In this document: positions 9,102-17,015 of the stretch, one piece after another | How positions within the stretch are numbered: the stretch's first letter is position 1 | Layout of the letters: each line of letters opens with the position of its first letter | From: Phycisphaeraceae bacterium | Lineage (GTDB): Bacteria; Planctomycetota; Phycisphaerae; Phycisphaerales; UBA1924 | DNA: 64,000 nt | Assembly: GCA_020639195.1 (NCBI GenBank) | Contig: JACKHB010000006.1 | Span: 186,001 to 250,000, forward strand | Reading direction: 5' to 3' | The notes under the pieces: generated by a model | Told to the model about the DNA's origin: nothing | Databases searched by the model: none | What the model saw: the letters and a program-made list of their open reading frames with translations, nothing else | Made by a program: the position numbers and the translations under genes

Positions 9102-9544
9102 CGTGGCGGCGCTCCCCAGGCATTGGGCACATTGGTCCCGAGTTGCCAGCCTCGAAGGCCGATCGCGCCCAATCGTTCGGCAACGGCGTTGAGGTGCTGC
9201 GCACTGAGTCCGCGATCGGCGCGGATCAGAACGCTGACCTGCGAGGGATCGCCTCCGGCGCGCTCGACCTCAAGCGCGACGATCCGGGCCAGTTGCTCCA
9301 GATCGACCGATTCTCCCTCAAGGAGGATTCCCCCGCTCGAGGTGAGATCGATCGTGATGGTGTTGGCGGCCGGGGCGTGGAGCTCATCGCCCTGCTCTTC
9401 CGGAAGCTCGACCGGAGTGCGCGCGAGCTGGGCGAATTGGGACGTGTACATGAAGAAGATAATGAGCTGGAGCACGACATCGATCATGGGCGTCATGTCG
9501 AAACCCGCAAAGGACGCTCGCTTTCCGCCCTTGACGAAGTTCAT
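9098..9544 (-). CDS. ExbD/TolR-family biopolymer transport protein (first copy)
   Basis: A protein of 148 residues. The N-terminal stretch FAGFDMTPMIDVVLQLIIFFMYTSQF contains the signature MTPMIDVV, with the proton-carrying Asp at residue 22 in the single transmembrane helix. It is followed by a periplasmic domain that includes a Glu-rich loop. The ATG at 9544 overlaps the stop of the ExbB-like gene by 4 nt and is preferred over the far-upstream starts of the same frame, which lie inside that gene. It presumably forms a heteromeric ExbB-ExbD complex using the proton gradient. The paralogue at 8682 follows with another 4-nt overlap. Confidence 0.9.
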   Translation of the reverse strand: MNFVKGGKRASFAGFDMTPMIDVVLQLIIFFMYTSQFAQLARTPVELPEEQGDELHAPAANTITIDLTSSGGILLEGESVDLEQLARIVALEVERAGGDPSQVSVLIRADRGLSAQHLNAVAERLGAIGLRGWQLGTNVPNAWGAPPR

Positions 9545-10314
9545 GCCGGACGGACCTCCCTGGCGACGCCGGGTTTGGTGGCCGGGCGAGGGGACGCGGG
9601 TCGGGCCGGAGCGGCTGCGGCTCGCGGCGGCGCGGCCCCTCCCTCGAGGTGGGAGGCCAGCTGCTCGGTCGTTTCCGCGACGCTCGCGGCGCAATGGTCC
9701 ATGCGATTGCGGAGATACGTGTACATGGCGGTGGCGGGGATCGCGACGATCAGGCCCATGACAGTCGTGATCAGGGCGAGAGAGATGCTCCCGGCGAGCT
9801 GATCGGGGCGCGTGACGCCCTCCGACACGCTGATCGTCTCGAACGCGCCGACCATTCCGACGACCGTGCCGAGCAGCCCGAGCATCGGCGCGACCGACGC
9901 GATCAGCCCGACGGCGTCGGTCGCGCGATTGAGGCGGGCGGTCTCGAGTTGGCCCGCCTCTTCGAGGGCGGACTTGAGCTCGAGGAAACCGAACGGCGAG
10001 CGAGAACATCGAGTCAGTGCGGCGCCGAAGAGCCGCGTCAGGAACGAGTCGTTGGCCGGATCCTGGCAGAACGCGATCGACTCTTTCACCTCGCCCCGAG
10101 ACAGGAGTTGCTCGAGGTTAAATCGCGTCTCGGCGGGCGCGAGCGCCGCGATACGGATGCGAATGAGCTGCGTGATGATCAGCCCAACCGCGACGAAGGA
10201 CAACAGAATGATGACGTATCCAATCCAGCCACCGCTGTTCACGTACTGCAGCAACGACTTGCTGGAACCGTCCTGTGCGAGGAGCAAGCCGAGGGTGGCC
10301 AACGGGTGTGTCAT
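9541..10314 (-). CDS. MotA/TolQ/ExbB proton channel family protein
   Basis: A protein of 257 residues from the ATG at 10314. Three transmembrane segments sit at about 32-55, 137-160 and 178-202. The TolQ/ExbB core is plain: SVAPMLGLLGTVVGMVGAF followed by LAGSISLALITTVMGLIVAIPAT, with the conserved Thr residues that line the channel. The C-terminal tail is Ala/Pro-rich and probably disordered. It is translationally coupled to the two ExbD genes downstream and to the TPR-like gene upstream. It should act as the stator of a proton-motive-force-driven envelope machine. No TonB or Pal partner is encoded nearby, so the load is more likely the VWA/TPR proteins of the operon. Confidence 0.92.
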   Translation of the reverse strand: MTHPLATLGLLLAQDGSSKSLLQYVNSGGWIGYVIILLSFVAVGLIITQLIRIRIAALAPAETRFNLEQLLSRGEVKESIAFCQDPANDSFLTRLFGAALTRCSRSPFGFLELKSALEEAGQLETARLNRATDAVGLIASVAPMLGLLGTVVGMVGAFETISVSEGVTRPDQLAGSISLALITTVMGLIVAIPATAMYTYLRNRMDHCAASVAETTEQLASHLEGGAAPPRAAAAPARPASPRPATKPGVAREVRPA

Positions 10315-11429
10315 GCGGCGCCTCTTGGATTGGACTGGGCCCCGCCCGCAGTGCTGATGTCTTGCGCAGTGGGGCGAGAAGGAGTGGGCAATGGAATCTG
10401 CCGCAGACCCGCCCAGCCGGAGGCGGGGTGGCCGCGATAGTGGTCGAGCAACTCCTGAAGCACACGCTGGGCGGCGCTCGAGTCGCCCAGCGACCACAGG
10501 GCGGAGGCCGCCTCCGCCAGGGAGATGGCGGCCAGCGACGGATGATCCTGGGCGAACCGGGCCGGCACGTGGAGCAGCCACACGATGCCCAGCCGCCTCG
10601 ACTCGGGATCGGATTCGCGCAGGAGCGACCGCCCCAACGCTGCGCGACACCACGCCTCGATCCACGTGCCAATCGCGGCATCGGCTCGTCGGGACAGACG
10701 ATCCCTTGCGCTGGCTCTGGCGCCCGGCTCGCCGACGCGAGAGAGAACGATGTCCGCCACGAGCGATTGGCCGGGATCCTCGGGGAGCAACTGTGGGAGT
10801 TGGGGCGCTTGTCCGCACTCGAATGCGGCTGCGGCGCGGTACCACTGAGCGAGCGAGCGAGCGCGGGGATCGGCGTCGAAAGATGTCTGCTCGATGCCCC
10901 GCGCGAGGGCTTCCACCGCCGGACCAGAGAGCCAGATGGGGGGAAGGGCGGGGACCAAGCCGGTCGCCTCGTCGATGATCGGAACCGCGCCGAACCCCGT
11001 ATCGATGTCGGGGCCGGCGTGGAGCAGCGACAGCCACGTGCCGACGGCCGCGGTGTGAGCCCCGCGACGGAGTCGGCATCGAAGCAGACCGTCGGCTACG
11101 ACCGCCGCGGTCGGCCCCTCGCGACCTCCATAGACCACGAAGAGCCGTTCGAAGAGTGGCTCGGCGCCGATGGCGTCGCCCCGCAGCAAGCGGGTGCGTG
11201 CGCGCCACGCGTCGTCCCCGTATTGCTGGAAGACCGCCGCTTCATCGGCCTTGGAGCCGTCAACTTCCCGGATTCGGTCCCAAGAGACGATCCCCGAGGT
11301 CGGGCTGCCAACCTCCACGCCATCGAGGGTCACATTGATCACGTCCCCGGGCAGCGGCGAATCGATCCCCCGGAGGTGCACCTGGCCCATCGCAGACAGC
11401 GCAAGCAGGAATCCGGCCGTGGTGCTCAT
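10311..11429 (-). CDS. Secreted helical-repeat protein of the VWA-ExbB operon
   Basis: A protein of 372 residues from the ATG at 11429, which overlaps the stop of the VWA gene by 4 nt. Residues 1-18 are a signal peptide (TTAGFLLALSAMGQ). Residues 20-50 resemble a small beta domain (a short secreted SLA1- or SH3-like fold, GDVINVTLDGVEV). The rest is built of Ala-rich helical hairpins that read as degenerate tetratricopeptide repeats, such as WLSLLHAGPD and SLAEAASALWSLGDSSAAQRVLQELLD. No enzyme motif is present. Its place between the VWA protein and the ExbB-like channel suggests a periplasmic connector. Confidence 0.6.
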   Translation of the reverse strand: MSTTAGFLLALSAMGQVHLRGIDSPLPGDVINVTLDGVEVGSPTSGIVSWDRIREVDGSKADEAAVFQQYGDDAWRARTRLLRGDAIGAEPLFERLFVVYGGREGPTAAVVADGLLRCRLRRGAHTAAVGTWLSLLHAGPDIDTGFGAVPIIDEATGLVPALPPIWLSGPAVEALARGIEQTSFDADPRARSLAQWYRAAAAFECGQAPQLPQLLPEDPGQSLVADIVLSRVGEPGARASARDRLSRRADAAIGTWIEAWCRAALGRSLLRESDPESRRLGIVWLLHVPARFAQDHPSLAAISLAEAASALWSLGDSSAAQRVLQELLDHYRGHPASGWAGLRQIPLPTPSRPTAQDISTAGGAQSNPRGAA

Positions 11430-12418
11430 GGACCACCTGGACCCGCAACGTGCGTGTAGGTTCCGCCGGAGTCGCTCGCGATCTGACGCATCACGTGCTC
11501 GGACTGTCGGCTCACAAAGGAGATGCAATGGATGGGGATCTTGAGCTTGCGATTCAGCGAACCGACCTCCGTGGCAACCTGTTCGGGGAATTCACCGTCG
11601 GTCATGAAGTAGATCGCGTCGGGTCTTGGCCGAATTCCAAAGATCTCTGCAAATGCCGGGCTGGGGTTGGTCGAGCCCGAGGCTTGGATTGCGGCGACGA
11701 GCCGTTCGGCCCACCGCTTGCCACGGTCGTTTGCCTCTGTCCATTCGAGCTTGCCGCCCAGCGGCCATGAGGTCCCCGAATAGAGCATGACCACGAATTC
11801 GCCGCTCTCGATCATGTTGTTGATCGAGGAGGCCAGCGCGGCGCGGAGTGCCTGGAGTTTGCCTCCATAGGCCATGGACCCGGAAACGTCGATGATGTAT
11901 GCGAACCTGCGGCCCTGGGCCTCGACACCGAAGAAGCTGGCTCCGCCGGAACCCGATCCTCCGGTCCCGATTGCCGGCCCATCCCCGATGTCACCACCGC
12001 CGGTCGTTGGGCCAAAGTCGGTCAGGTCGTCAAGCACACCCAGCAGGTCGGCGGAATCGGGCGAGTCGAGGGGTTCCTGGGCCATTGGGTCCGGAACCGG
12101 GACCTCGGGCACCGAAGGGTCCGCCAACTGAAGCGCGGCGTTCTCGAGTTCGTTGAGTTCGGCCTGGGTCATCACGGCGAACTCGAAGCCGCTGTCTGCC
12201 GGCTCAGCGACCGCAGGACCGGGCCGGTGGATCGCGATCAGCGCGGTGATGATCAGAATGATCGCGTGAACGATCAGCGACGCGGCAATCCCGACGACGG
12301 ACGCCCTCCGCAGCCAGCGCCCGAACCGCTCGACCGGCGTCTCGGGAGCGGGGTAGTCCTCCTGCACCACTCGGTCATATTCGGCCTGGGTCAACGGGAG
12401 CTCCCTCGGAGGGGTCAC
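11426..12418 (-). CDS. Membrane-anchored von Willebrand factor A domain protein
   Basis: A protein of 330 residues from a GTG at 12418. Residues about 43-63 form one transmembrane helix, followed by an acidic, Pro-rich stalk and a Gly-rich hinge. Residues 170-325 are a VWA domain with an intact MIDAS: D177-V-S179-G-S181, the Thr in GSTNP near 250, and the Asp in FMTDGEF near 274. It is the first gene of the eight-gene minus-strand operon ending at 2.1 kb. No strong ribosome-binding site precedes the GTG, so the start is uncertain and translation may be leaderless. VWA domains bind protein ligands through a metal ion, so this could be the sensing or load-binding part of the ExbB/ExbD machine. 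Confidence 0.75.
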   Translation of the reverse strand: MTPPRELPLTQAEYDRVVQEDYPAPETPVERFGRWLRRASVVGIAASLIVHAIILIITALIAIHRPGPAVAEPADSGFEFAVMTQAELNELENAALQLADPSVPEVPVPDPMAQEPLDSPDSADLLGVLDDLTDFGPTTGGGDIGDGPAIGTGGSGSGGASFFGVEAQGRRFAYIIDVSGSMAYGGKLQALRAALASSINNMIESGEFVVMLYSGTSWPLGGKLEWTEANDRGKRWAERLVAAIQASGSTNPSPAFAEIFGIRPRPDAIYFMTDGEFPEQVATEVGSLNRKLKIPIHCISFVSRQSEHVMRQIASDSGGTYTHVAGPGGP

Positions 12419-12605
12419 AGTGCGGCGAACATCGGCGCGTAGGGGGGGTTTGCAGGAGGATACCGGCTGCGCGGTGTTCCGGTGCCCGGCGTCCGATTCG
12501 CACGGATGGCCGGGCCGGTTCGCTCCCTGTTCGAAGACACACCCTTGACCGCTGCCCCACGCCGAACTTGAATGCCACGCGACGCGTTCGCCCAAGGACC
12601 CCCGC

Positions 12606-13358
12606 ATGACCACTCCACGGCCCGCCATGGGATCGCTCCGCCGGGTCTTGCTCAAACTCAGCGGGGAGGCGTTCTGCCGTCCGGGCGGATTCGGCATCGA
12701 CACGCAAGAACTGAGGGTCATCGCGGAAGAGATCAAGTCCGCCGCGGCGGGCGGTGTGCAGATGGCCGTGGTCGTGGGCGGCGGCAACATCATCCGCGGC
12801 TCGCGGTTGGCGGCATCGGGCGACGTCGCCCAGGCGACGGCGGACTACATGGGGATGCTCGGAACGGTTATCAACGGCCTGGCGCTGAAGGAGAATCTGG
12901 CGGGGCTTGGCGTCGAGAGCCGCGTGATGTCCGCTCTTGAGATCCGCTCGGTCGCTGAGCCGTTCATCCGGGGCCGGGCCATCCGGCACCTGGAGAAGGG
13001 GCGCGTGGTGATTCTGGTGGCGGGTACGGGCAATCCGTTCTTCACGACGGACACCTGCGCCGCCCTGCGCGCCACAGAGCTGGATTGCCAGGTCCTGCTG
13101 AAGGCAACGAAGGTGGATGGGGTGTACACCGCCGACCCACAGAAGGACGCGTCGGCGACGAGGTTTGAAGCGTTGACGTTCGCGGAGGCACTGTCGCGCG
13201 AGCTCGCCGTGATGGACATGACGGCGCTGGCGATGTGCCAGGAACGGAACCTGCGGGTCCTCGTGTTCGACTTCAAACAGCGGGGCAATATCCGGCGCGT
13301 GGTGGCGGGCGAGCCTCTGGGCACCCTGCTGTATCGAGCCGGAGAGTCTGTATCATGA
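12606..13358 (+). CDS. pyrH: UMP kinase
   Basis: A protein of 250 residues that phosphorylates UMP to UDP, the first committed step toward UTP and CTP. It is a hexameric amino-acid-kinase-fold enzyme of the cytoplasm. Family signatures are VLLKLSGEAF at the N-terminus, VVVGGGNIIRG (phosphate-binding), the glycine-rich GTGNPFFTTDTCAALRATEL loop, and KATKVDGVYTADP. It is followed 49 nt later by frr, the usual bacterial neighbour. An ATG at 12627 is a possible later start (MGSLRRVLLK). Confidence 0.97.
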   Translation: MTTPRPAMGSLRRVLLKLSGEAFCRPGGFGIDTQELRVIAEEIKSAAAGGVQMAVVVGGGNIIRGSRLAASGDVAQATADYMGMLGTVINGLALKENLAGLGVESRVMSALEIRSVAEPFIRGRAIRHLEKGRVVILVAGTGNPFFTTDTCAALRATELDCQVLLKATKVDGVYTADPQKDASATRFEALTFAEALSRELAVMDMTALAMCQERNLRVLVFDFKQRGNIRRVVAGEPLGTLLYRAGESVS

Positions 13359-13407
13359 GCATCTGAACACCGTGGCGCGCGTGGCGCGCCCATCGGAGAA
13401 TCTAGCG

Positions 13408-13980
13408 ATGAGCACGGACCCGGACACCATTCTCTTGGAGGCCGAGGACGCGATGTCCAAGGCCCTCGAGTTCCTTCAGCAAGAGCTGCGCGGTGTCCGC
13501 ACCGGGCGTGCCTCGACGGCGCTGGTTGAGTTTCTCACGGTCGACTACTACGGCTCTCCGACGGGCCTGAAGGCGCTCGCAGCGATCTCGGTGCCCGAGC
13601 CGTCGCAGTTGTTGATCAAGCCGTTCGACGCCGGCGCGCTGCCCGCGATCAAGACGGCGATCGAGACGTCGGGTCTCGGGCTGAACCCGATGGTGGAAGC
13701 GAAGCAGATCCGCCTCAATGTTCCCGCCCTGACTACGGAGCGGCGCAAGCAACTCGTGGCGCACTGCAAGAAGATGGGCGAGAGCCAGAAGGTGGTGATC
13801 CGCAACGTCCGTCGCGACGCGAACAAGCACGCCGACTCGCTCTCATCTCAAACGGGCGTCCATTTTTCTGAAGACGACATCAAGTCGCTGAAAGACGAGA
13901 TTCAGGAACTCGTGAAGACGTACGAAGGCAAGATGGACCACGCGGTCACGGCGAAGTGCGATGAGGTCATGGAGGTCTGA
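13408..13980 (+). CDS. frr: Ribosome recycling factor
   Basis: A protein of 190 residues that, with EF-G, splits the post-termination ribosome. The start at 13408 gives the typical length of about 185; an in-frame ATG 36 nt upstream is less likely. Signatures are the N-terminal helix (MSKALEFLQQELRGVRTGRASTALV), the hinge and small domain (YYGSPTGLKALAAISVPEPSQLLIKPFD), and LTTERRKQLV followed by VRNVRRDANK in the three-helix bundle. It follows pyrH in the same direction, so the two are probably co-transcribed. Confidence 0.97.
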   Translation: MSTDPDTILLEAEDAMSKALEFLQQELRGVRTGRASTALVEFLTVDYYGSPTGLKALAAISVPEPSQLLIKPFDAGALPAIKTAIETSGLGLNPMVEAKQIRLNVPALTTERRKQLVAHCKKMGESQKVVIRNVRRDANKHADSLSSQTGVHFSEDDIKSLKDEIQELVKTYEGKMDHAVTAKCDEVMEV

Positions 13981-14007
13981 ACGCAGGACAAGCCGATGGC
14001 GGTCGGA

Positions 14008-15546
14008 TCAGAGGCATCCGATGACGAACAGATCGAGGTAGAAGAAGAAGTCTGACGCGTCGACCACGCCATCGGGATCGCCGTAGTCGCCACTGCCCGG
14101 ATCGGCTGAGCCGGTGAGGTCCGCCCGGGCCAGATCACCCGCGGCGAAGCGATCCAGAAAGAAGAAGAAGTCCGACCCATCCACCTGACCGTCCGGGACA
14201 CCATAGTCCGGACTCTGTGGATCGCTCGAGCCGGTCAGGTCGGCGGGGCAGATGGCGTGGAGGTCGGACGCGTCGATGACTCCGTCGTAATTGACGTCGA
14301 ACACGCTGAAGTTTGGACCAAAGTCGCAGATCACGACCCGTCCGTCGACCATTCCGTCGCAATCGGAGGCCATCCCGTCGAGGGAAGCTACGCCGGAGGC
14401 AAAGACCAAAGCATCCGCGCCATCGACAAACCCGCTCGAATCGAAGTCGCCAACCTCCGACTCAAAGCCCACATCGGACCATGCGTAGAGCGATTCGTCG
14501 CAGGTGTCGTATGGCGCCCCGATCAGTGCGGTCGCTCTCCACCGCGAGACGTCCCACGCGTCATCCCATCCCTTATGCTCCCACTGCTTTGTGAGCGTCC
14601 GGGCGGGCTCGCTAATGCTCCCCTGCGCCGCGTCGATGAGATCCAGAACTGCTTCTTGAACGCTGTGGTGGCTGAAGGGTCCGATCTCGTTGTCGGGCGC
14701 CTGCTCTGGCTCGCCGGTGAGTTCGGAAGCGCCGTGCATGTCCATCGCCTCGACCAGCGTGATGGTGGTCGTGTTTGCGGACACACTGTGCCTGAATCGA
14801 AGGTTTGTGAGAGGATCGTACAGGCCGAAATCACTGCCTCCGAACACGCCGCTGGCGTCCCGATAGCCCGCGGCCCGTTGGAAGAAGCGGCTCCGCACGA
14901 CCCACGTCTCGCCGGCCTCGAAGACGCCGTCCCCATCGTCCCCGGAGACGATCTCGACGTCGTGGCACCCGCACAGCACGACAGCGAAGTCCGCCCCGCT
15001 GCGTTCGAAGTACGGTCCCGTCCAGAAGTTCAGGTCGTAGTCGTCGCCGCTCCGCGCAGCCCGGGATCCCAGGCTTCCCTCCGGAAGTGCCGCGAATCTC
15101 CCCACATTGGCGAGAAATCGGATCTCCGCGGCCGATCCGAGTTCGCCGCCGGTGTCCCGATCTCGATCGATGTCAAAGTCAATGAATCCGACGACGGGAT
15201 TGGGGCCGAACCGATACGGATCGCAGGGGTTCCCGTTGAGGCCGAGCGTGCCTGCGGGATTGACCAAACCTTCGAGCACGATGTCCGCCCGGAACAGGTG
15301 GCAGCCCTCGGGGTCGACCTCAAACCCGGCGTACGGATCCGATTCGGCATCAAAGGCATGCCAGCCTCGGAGACGAACGCTCAGCAGATCGGGAGGACTG
15401 CACGAGACCGGCCCGTTGGCACCTGGATCCGTGCGATGCAACCGGGCGTCTCCCGGCCGGTCGTAGAGCGTATCGGGGTCGCAGATGCCAGTGGCCGAGG
15501 CCCAAGGCACCAGCAGGACTGCGAGGATGTTCGCCCGGGCGCTCAT
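14008..15546 (-). CDS. Secreted protein with dockerin-like C-terminal repeats (GC-type dockerin, Phycisphaerales)
   Basis: A protein of 512 residues with a signal peptide (1-20, LAVLLVPWASATG). The middle (about 45-300) has Asp-rich beta segments such as VVGFIDFDIDRDRDTGGE and reads as a secreted domain; I see no known catalytic motif. The last 170 residues contain dockerin-like calcium repeats. One is FDSSGFVDGADALVF, another FDVNYDGVIDASDL, and then two near-identical units of the form DLTGS(S/A)DP...DG.VD.SDFFF(F/Y)LD. Such C-terminal units are a hallmark of secreted proteins in Phycisphaerales. Its stop is 27 nt from the convergent end of frr. Its start overlaps the stop of the response regulator gene by 4 nt, so it is probably part of that operon. 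Confidence 0.75.
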   Translation of the reverse strand: MSARANILAVLLVPWASATGICDPDTLYDRPGDARLHRTDPGANGPVSCSPPDLLSVRLRGWHAFDAESDPYAGFEVDPEGCHLFRADIVLEGLVNPAGTLGLNGNPCDPYRFGPNPVVGFIDFDIDRDRDTGGELGSAAEIRFLANVGRFAALPEGSLGSRAARSGDDYDLNFWTGPYFERSGADFAVVLCGCHDVEIVSGDDGDGVFEAGETWVVRSRFFQRAAGYRDASGVFGGSDFGLYDPLTNLRFRHSVSANTTTITLVEAMDMHGASELTGEPEQAPDNEIGPFSHHSVQEAVLDLIDAAQGSISEPARTLTKQWEHKGWDDAWDVSRWRATALIGAPYDTCDESLYAWSDVGFESEVGDFDSSGFVDGADALVFASGVASLDGMASDCDGMVDGRVVICDFGPNFSVFDVNYDGVIDASDLHAICPADLTGSSDPQSPDYGVPDGQVDGSDFFFFLDRFAAGDLARADLTGSADPGSGDYGDPDGVVDASDFFFYLDLFVIGCL

Positions 15547-17015
15547 CGCTGGGCGATCTCGCGTACGAAGGACTCCAGGCGATACCGATCGATGCGATAC
15601 CGAAAGCTGCTTCGCTGCATGCCGATCAGCTTCGCGGCACGCGACACGTTGCCGCGGGTGAACCGCAACGCCTGACGCATCAGTTCCTTCTCGACGTCTT
15701 CGGCGGTATGCGGCCCGTTCTCAAAGTCGAATCGCAACGCGCCGGGTGCCGGATGCGTGCCGTTGGCGCCGATGAGCGATCGCGCGCTCGGGGCGCCCGC
15801 GAGGGCGAGATCGGCGGAGGTGATCTCGTCGGAAGGCGCGAGCATCGCGGCACGTTGAACGGCATTTACGAGCTCGCGCACGTTGCCGGGCCACGCGTGC
15901 CTTCGGATGGCATCCTCGGCTGATGCCCCCAGACGAAGCGCCGGTCTGCCGTAGCGTTTCGCGAATCGCTCGGCAAGAGCGCCGGCGAGGACAATGGCAT
16001 CTTCTCCGCGCTCACGCAGCGGAGGAATGTCGAGCGTGAAGGTGCTCAGCCGGTAGAACAGGTCGCGCCGAAACGCCCCGTCCTGCGCTCGCCGGGCCAG
16101 ATCCTGGTTGGACGCCGCGATCACTCGCAGGGTCACGCGGCGTTCACGGGTGCCGCCGACACGGCGAAACACTCCCTGCTCCACTGCGAGCAGGAGCTTG
16201 GCCTGCAACTCGAGGGGCATTTCGCTGACCTCGTCGAGGAAGATCGTGCCTCCGTCGGCCATCTCGAAGAGCCCCGCCTTGGCCTCGCGGGCGTCGGTGA
16301 ACGCCCCCTTCTCATGTCCGAAGAGCTCGCCTTCGACCAGCGTGGCAGGCAGCGCCGAGCAATTGACGTGCACCATCGGAGGGACATCGCCTCCACCGGG
16401 ACCGCGTGACGCCTTCACCGCGCAGTCGTGGATGTACTTGGCAAGAACGCCCTTGCCAACTCCGGTCTCGCCCAGCAGCAGGATCGCCGGCAGGCCGGCG
16501 CTGTCTCGATCGGCGCCCGCCGTCAGGGGAATGGCCGCGAGTTTCTCGGCGATTCCGAGGGTGCGCGTCCACGCCGGGCTGCTTCCCAGGATCTCCTGAT
16601 CGCCCTCGCGCGAGCGCTCCATCCGCTCGTACAGGCGCAGTCGGGTGACCTGCCGCCGTCGATTGAGCCACAAGCCCACCTGGAGTTGCAGTTCCTCCAT
16701 GCTCAGTGGCTTCTGCAGGTAGTCGTCCGCGCCGTCGCGCACCGCCTGCACGGCGCTCTCGATGCTCCCGTATGCGGTCATAACGACCACGACCCCATCA
16801 AAGCCGTCGGTCCGGACTTCTCGGAGGAATTCCAGCCCGTCTCCTGCACCCAAATGAACGTCGGTCAGGATCAAGTCGAAGGCGGCGGTTCGCATGGCGG
16901 ACTGAGCCGCGGGTACGCTGTCGGCCTCGACAATCTCGTGGCCGGCGCGCTTCAGCGTCTGACGGATCGAGTGGCGCAGGTTCGCTTCATCTTCAATGAC
17001 CAGGATTCTGGCCAC
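15543..17015 (-). CDS. Sigma-54-dependent NtrC-family response regulator
   Basis: A protein of 490 residues. The receiver domain spans 1-120, with acidic residues near 8-10, phospho-acceptor D52 (LILTDVH) and K102. The AAA+ domain spans about 143-375, with Walker A GETGVGKG at 182-189, Walker B TIFLDEV near 257-263 and an arginine-rich FRRDLFYRL. The C-terminal Fis-type HTH reads GNVSRAAKLIGMQRSSFRYRI. The loop that contacts sigma-54 reads GAFTDA (237-242) where the consensus is GAFTGA, a variant also found in some active members. The gene overlaps the end of the sensor kinase gene by 23 nt, so the pair forms a two-component system driving sigma-54 promoters. The dockerin-type gene downstream may be co-transcribed with it. 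Confidence 0.93.
   Translation of the reverse strand: MARILVIEDEANLRHSIRQTLKRAGHEIVEADSVPAAQSAMRTAAFDLILTDVHLGAGDGLEFLREVRTDGFDGVVVVMTAYGSIESAVQAVRDGADDYLQKPLSMEELQLQVGLWLNRRRQVTRLRLYERMERSREGDQEILGSSPAWTRTLGIAEKLAAIPLTAGADRDSAGLPAILLLGETGVGKGVLAKYIHDCAVKASRGPGGGDVPPMVHVNCSALPATLVEGELFGHEKGAFTDAREAKAGLFEMADGGTIFLDEVSEMPLELQAKLLLAVEQGVFRRVGGTRERRVTLRVIAASNQDLARRAQDGAFRRDLFYRLSTFTLDIPPLRERGEDAIVLAGALAERFAKRYGRPALRLGASAEDAIRRHAWPGNVRELVNAVQRAAMLAPSDEITSADLALAGAPSARSLIGANGTHPAPGALRFDFENGPHTAEDVEKELMRQALRFTRGNVSRAAKLIGMQRSSFRYRIDRYRLESFVREIAQR

Noticed and set aside
9541..11208. Reading the ExbB frame as one 555-residue protein
   Set aside because: The first 298 residues are Arg-rich shadow sequence of the upstream gene; the ATG at 10314 gives a normal ExbB/TolQ length and operon overlap.
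11156..12156. Several short plus-strand frames opposite the VWA and TPR-like genes
   Set aside because: Shadows of overlapping minus-strand genes whose domains are clear.
14257..15675. 472-residue plus-strand frame opposite the dockerin-type gene
   Set aside because: Antisense shadow; the minus-strand product has a signal peptide and calcium repeats.
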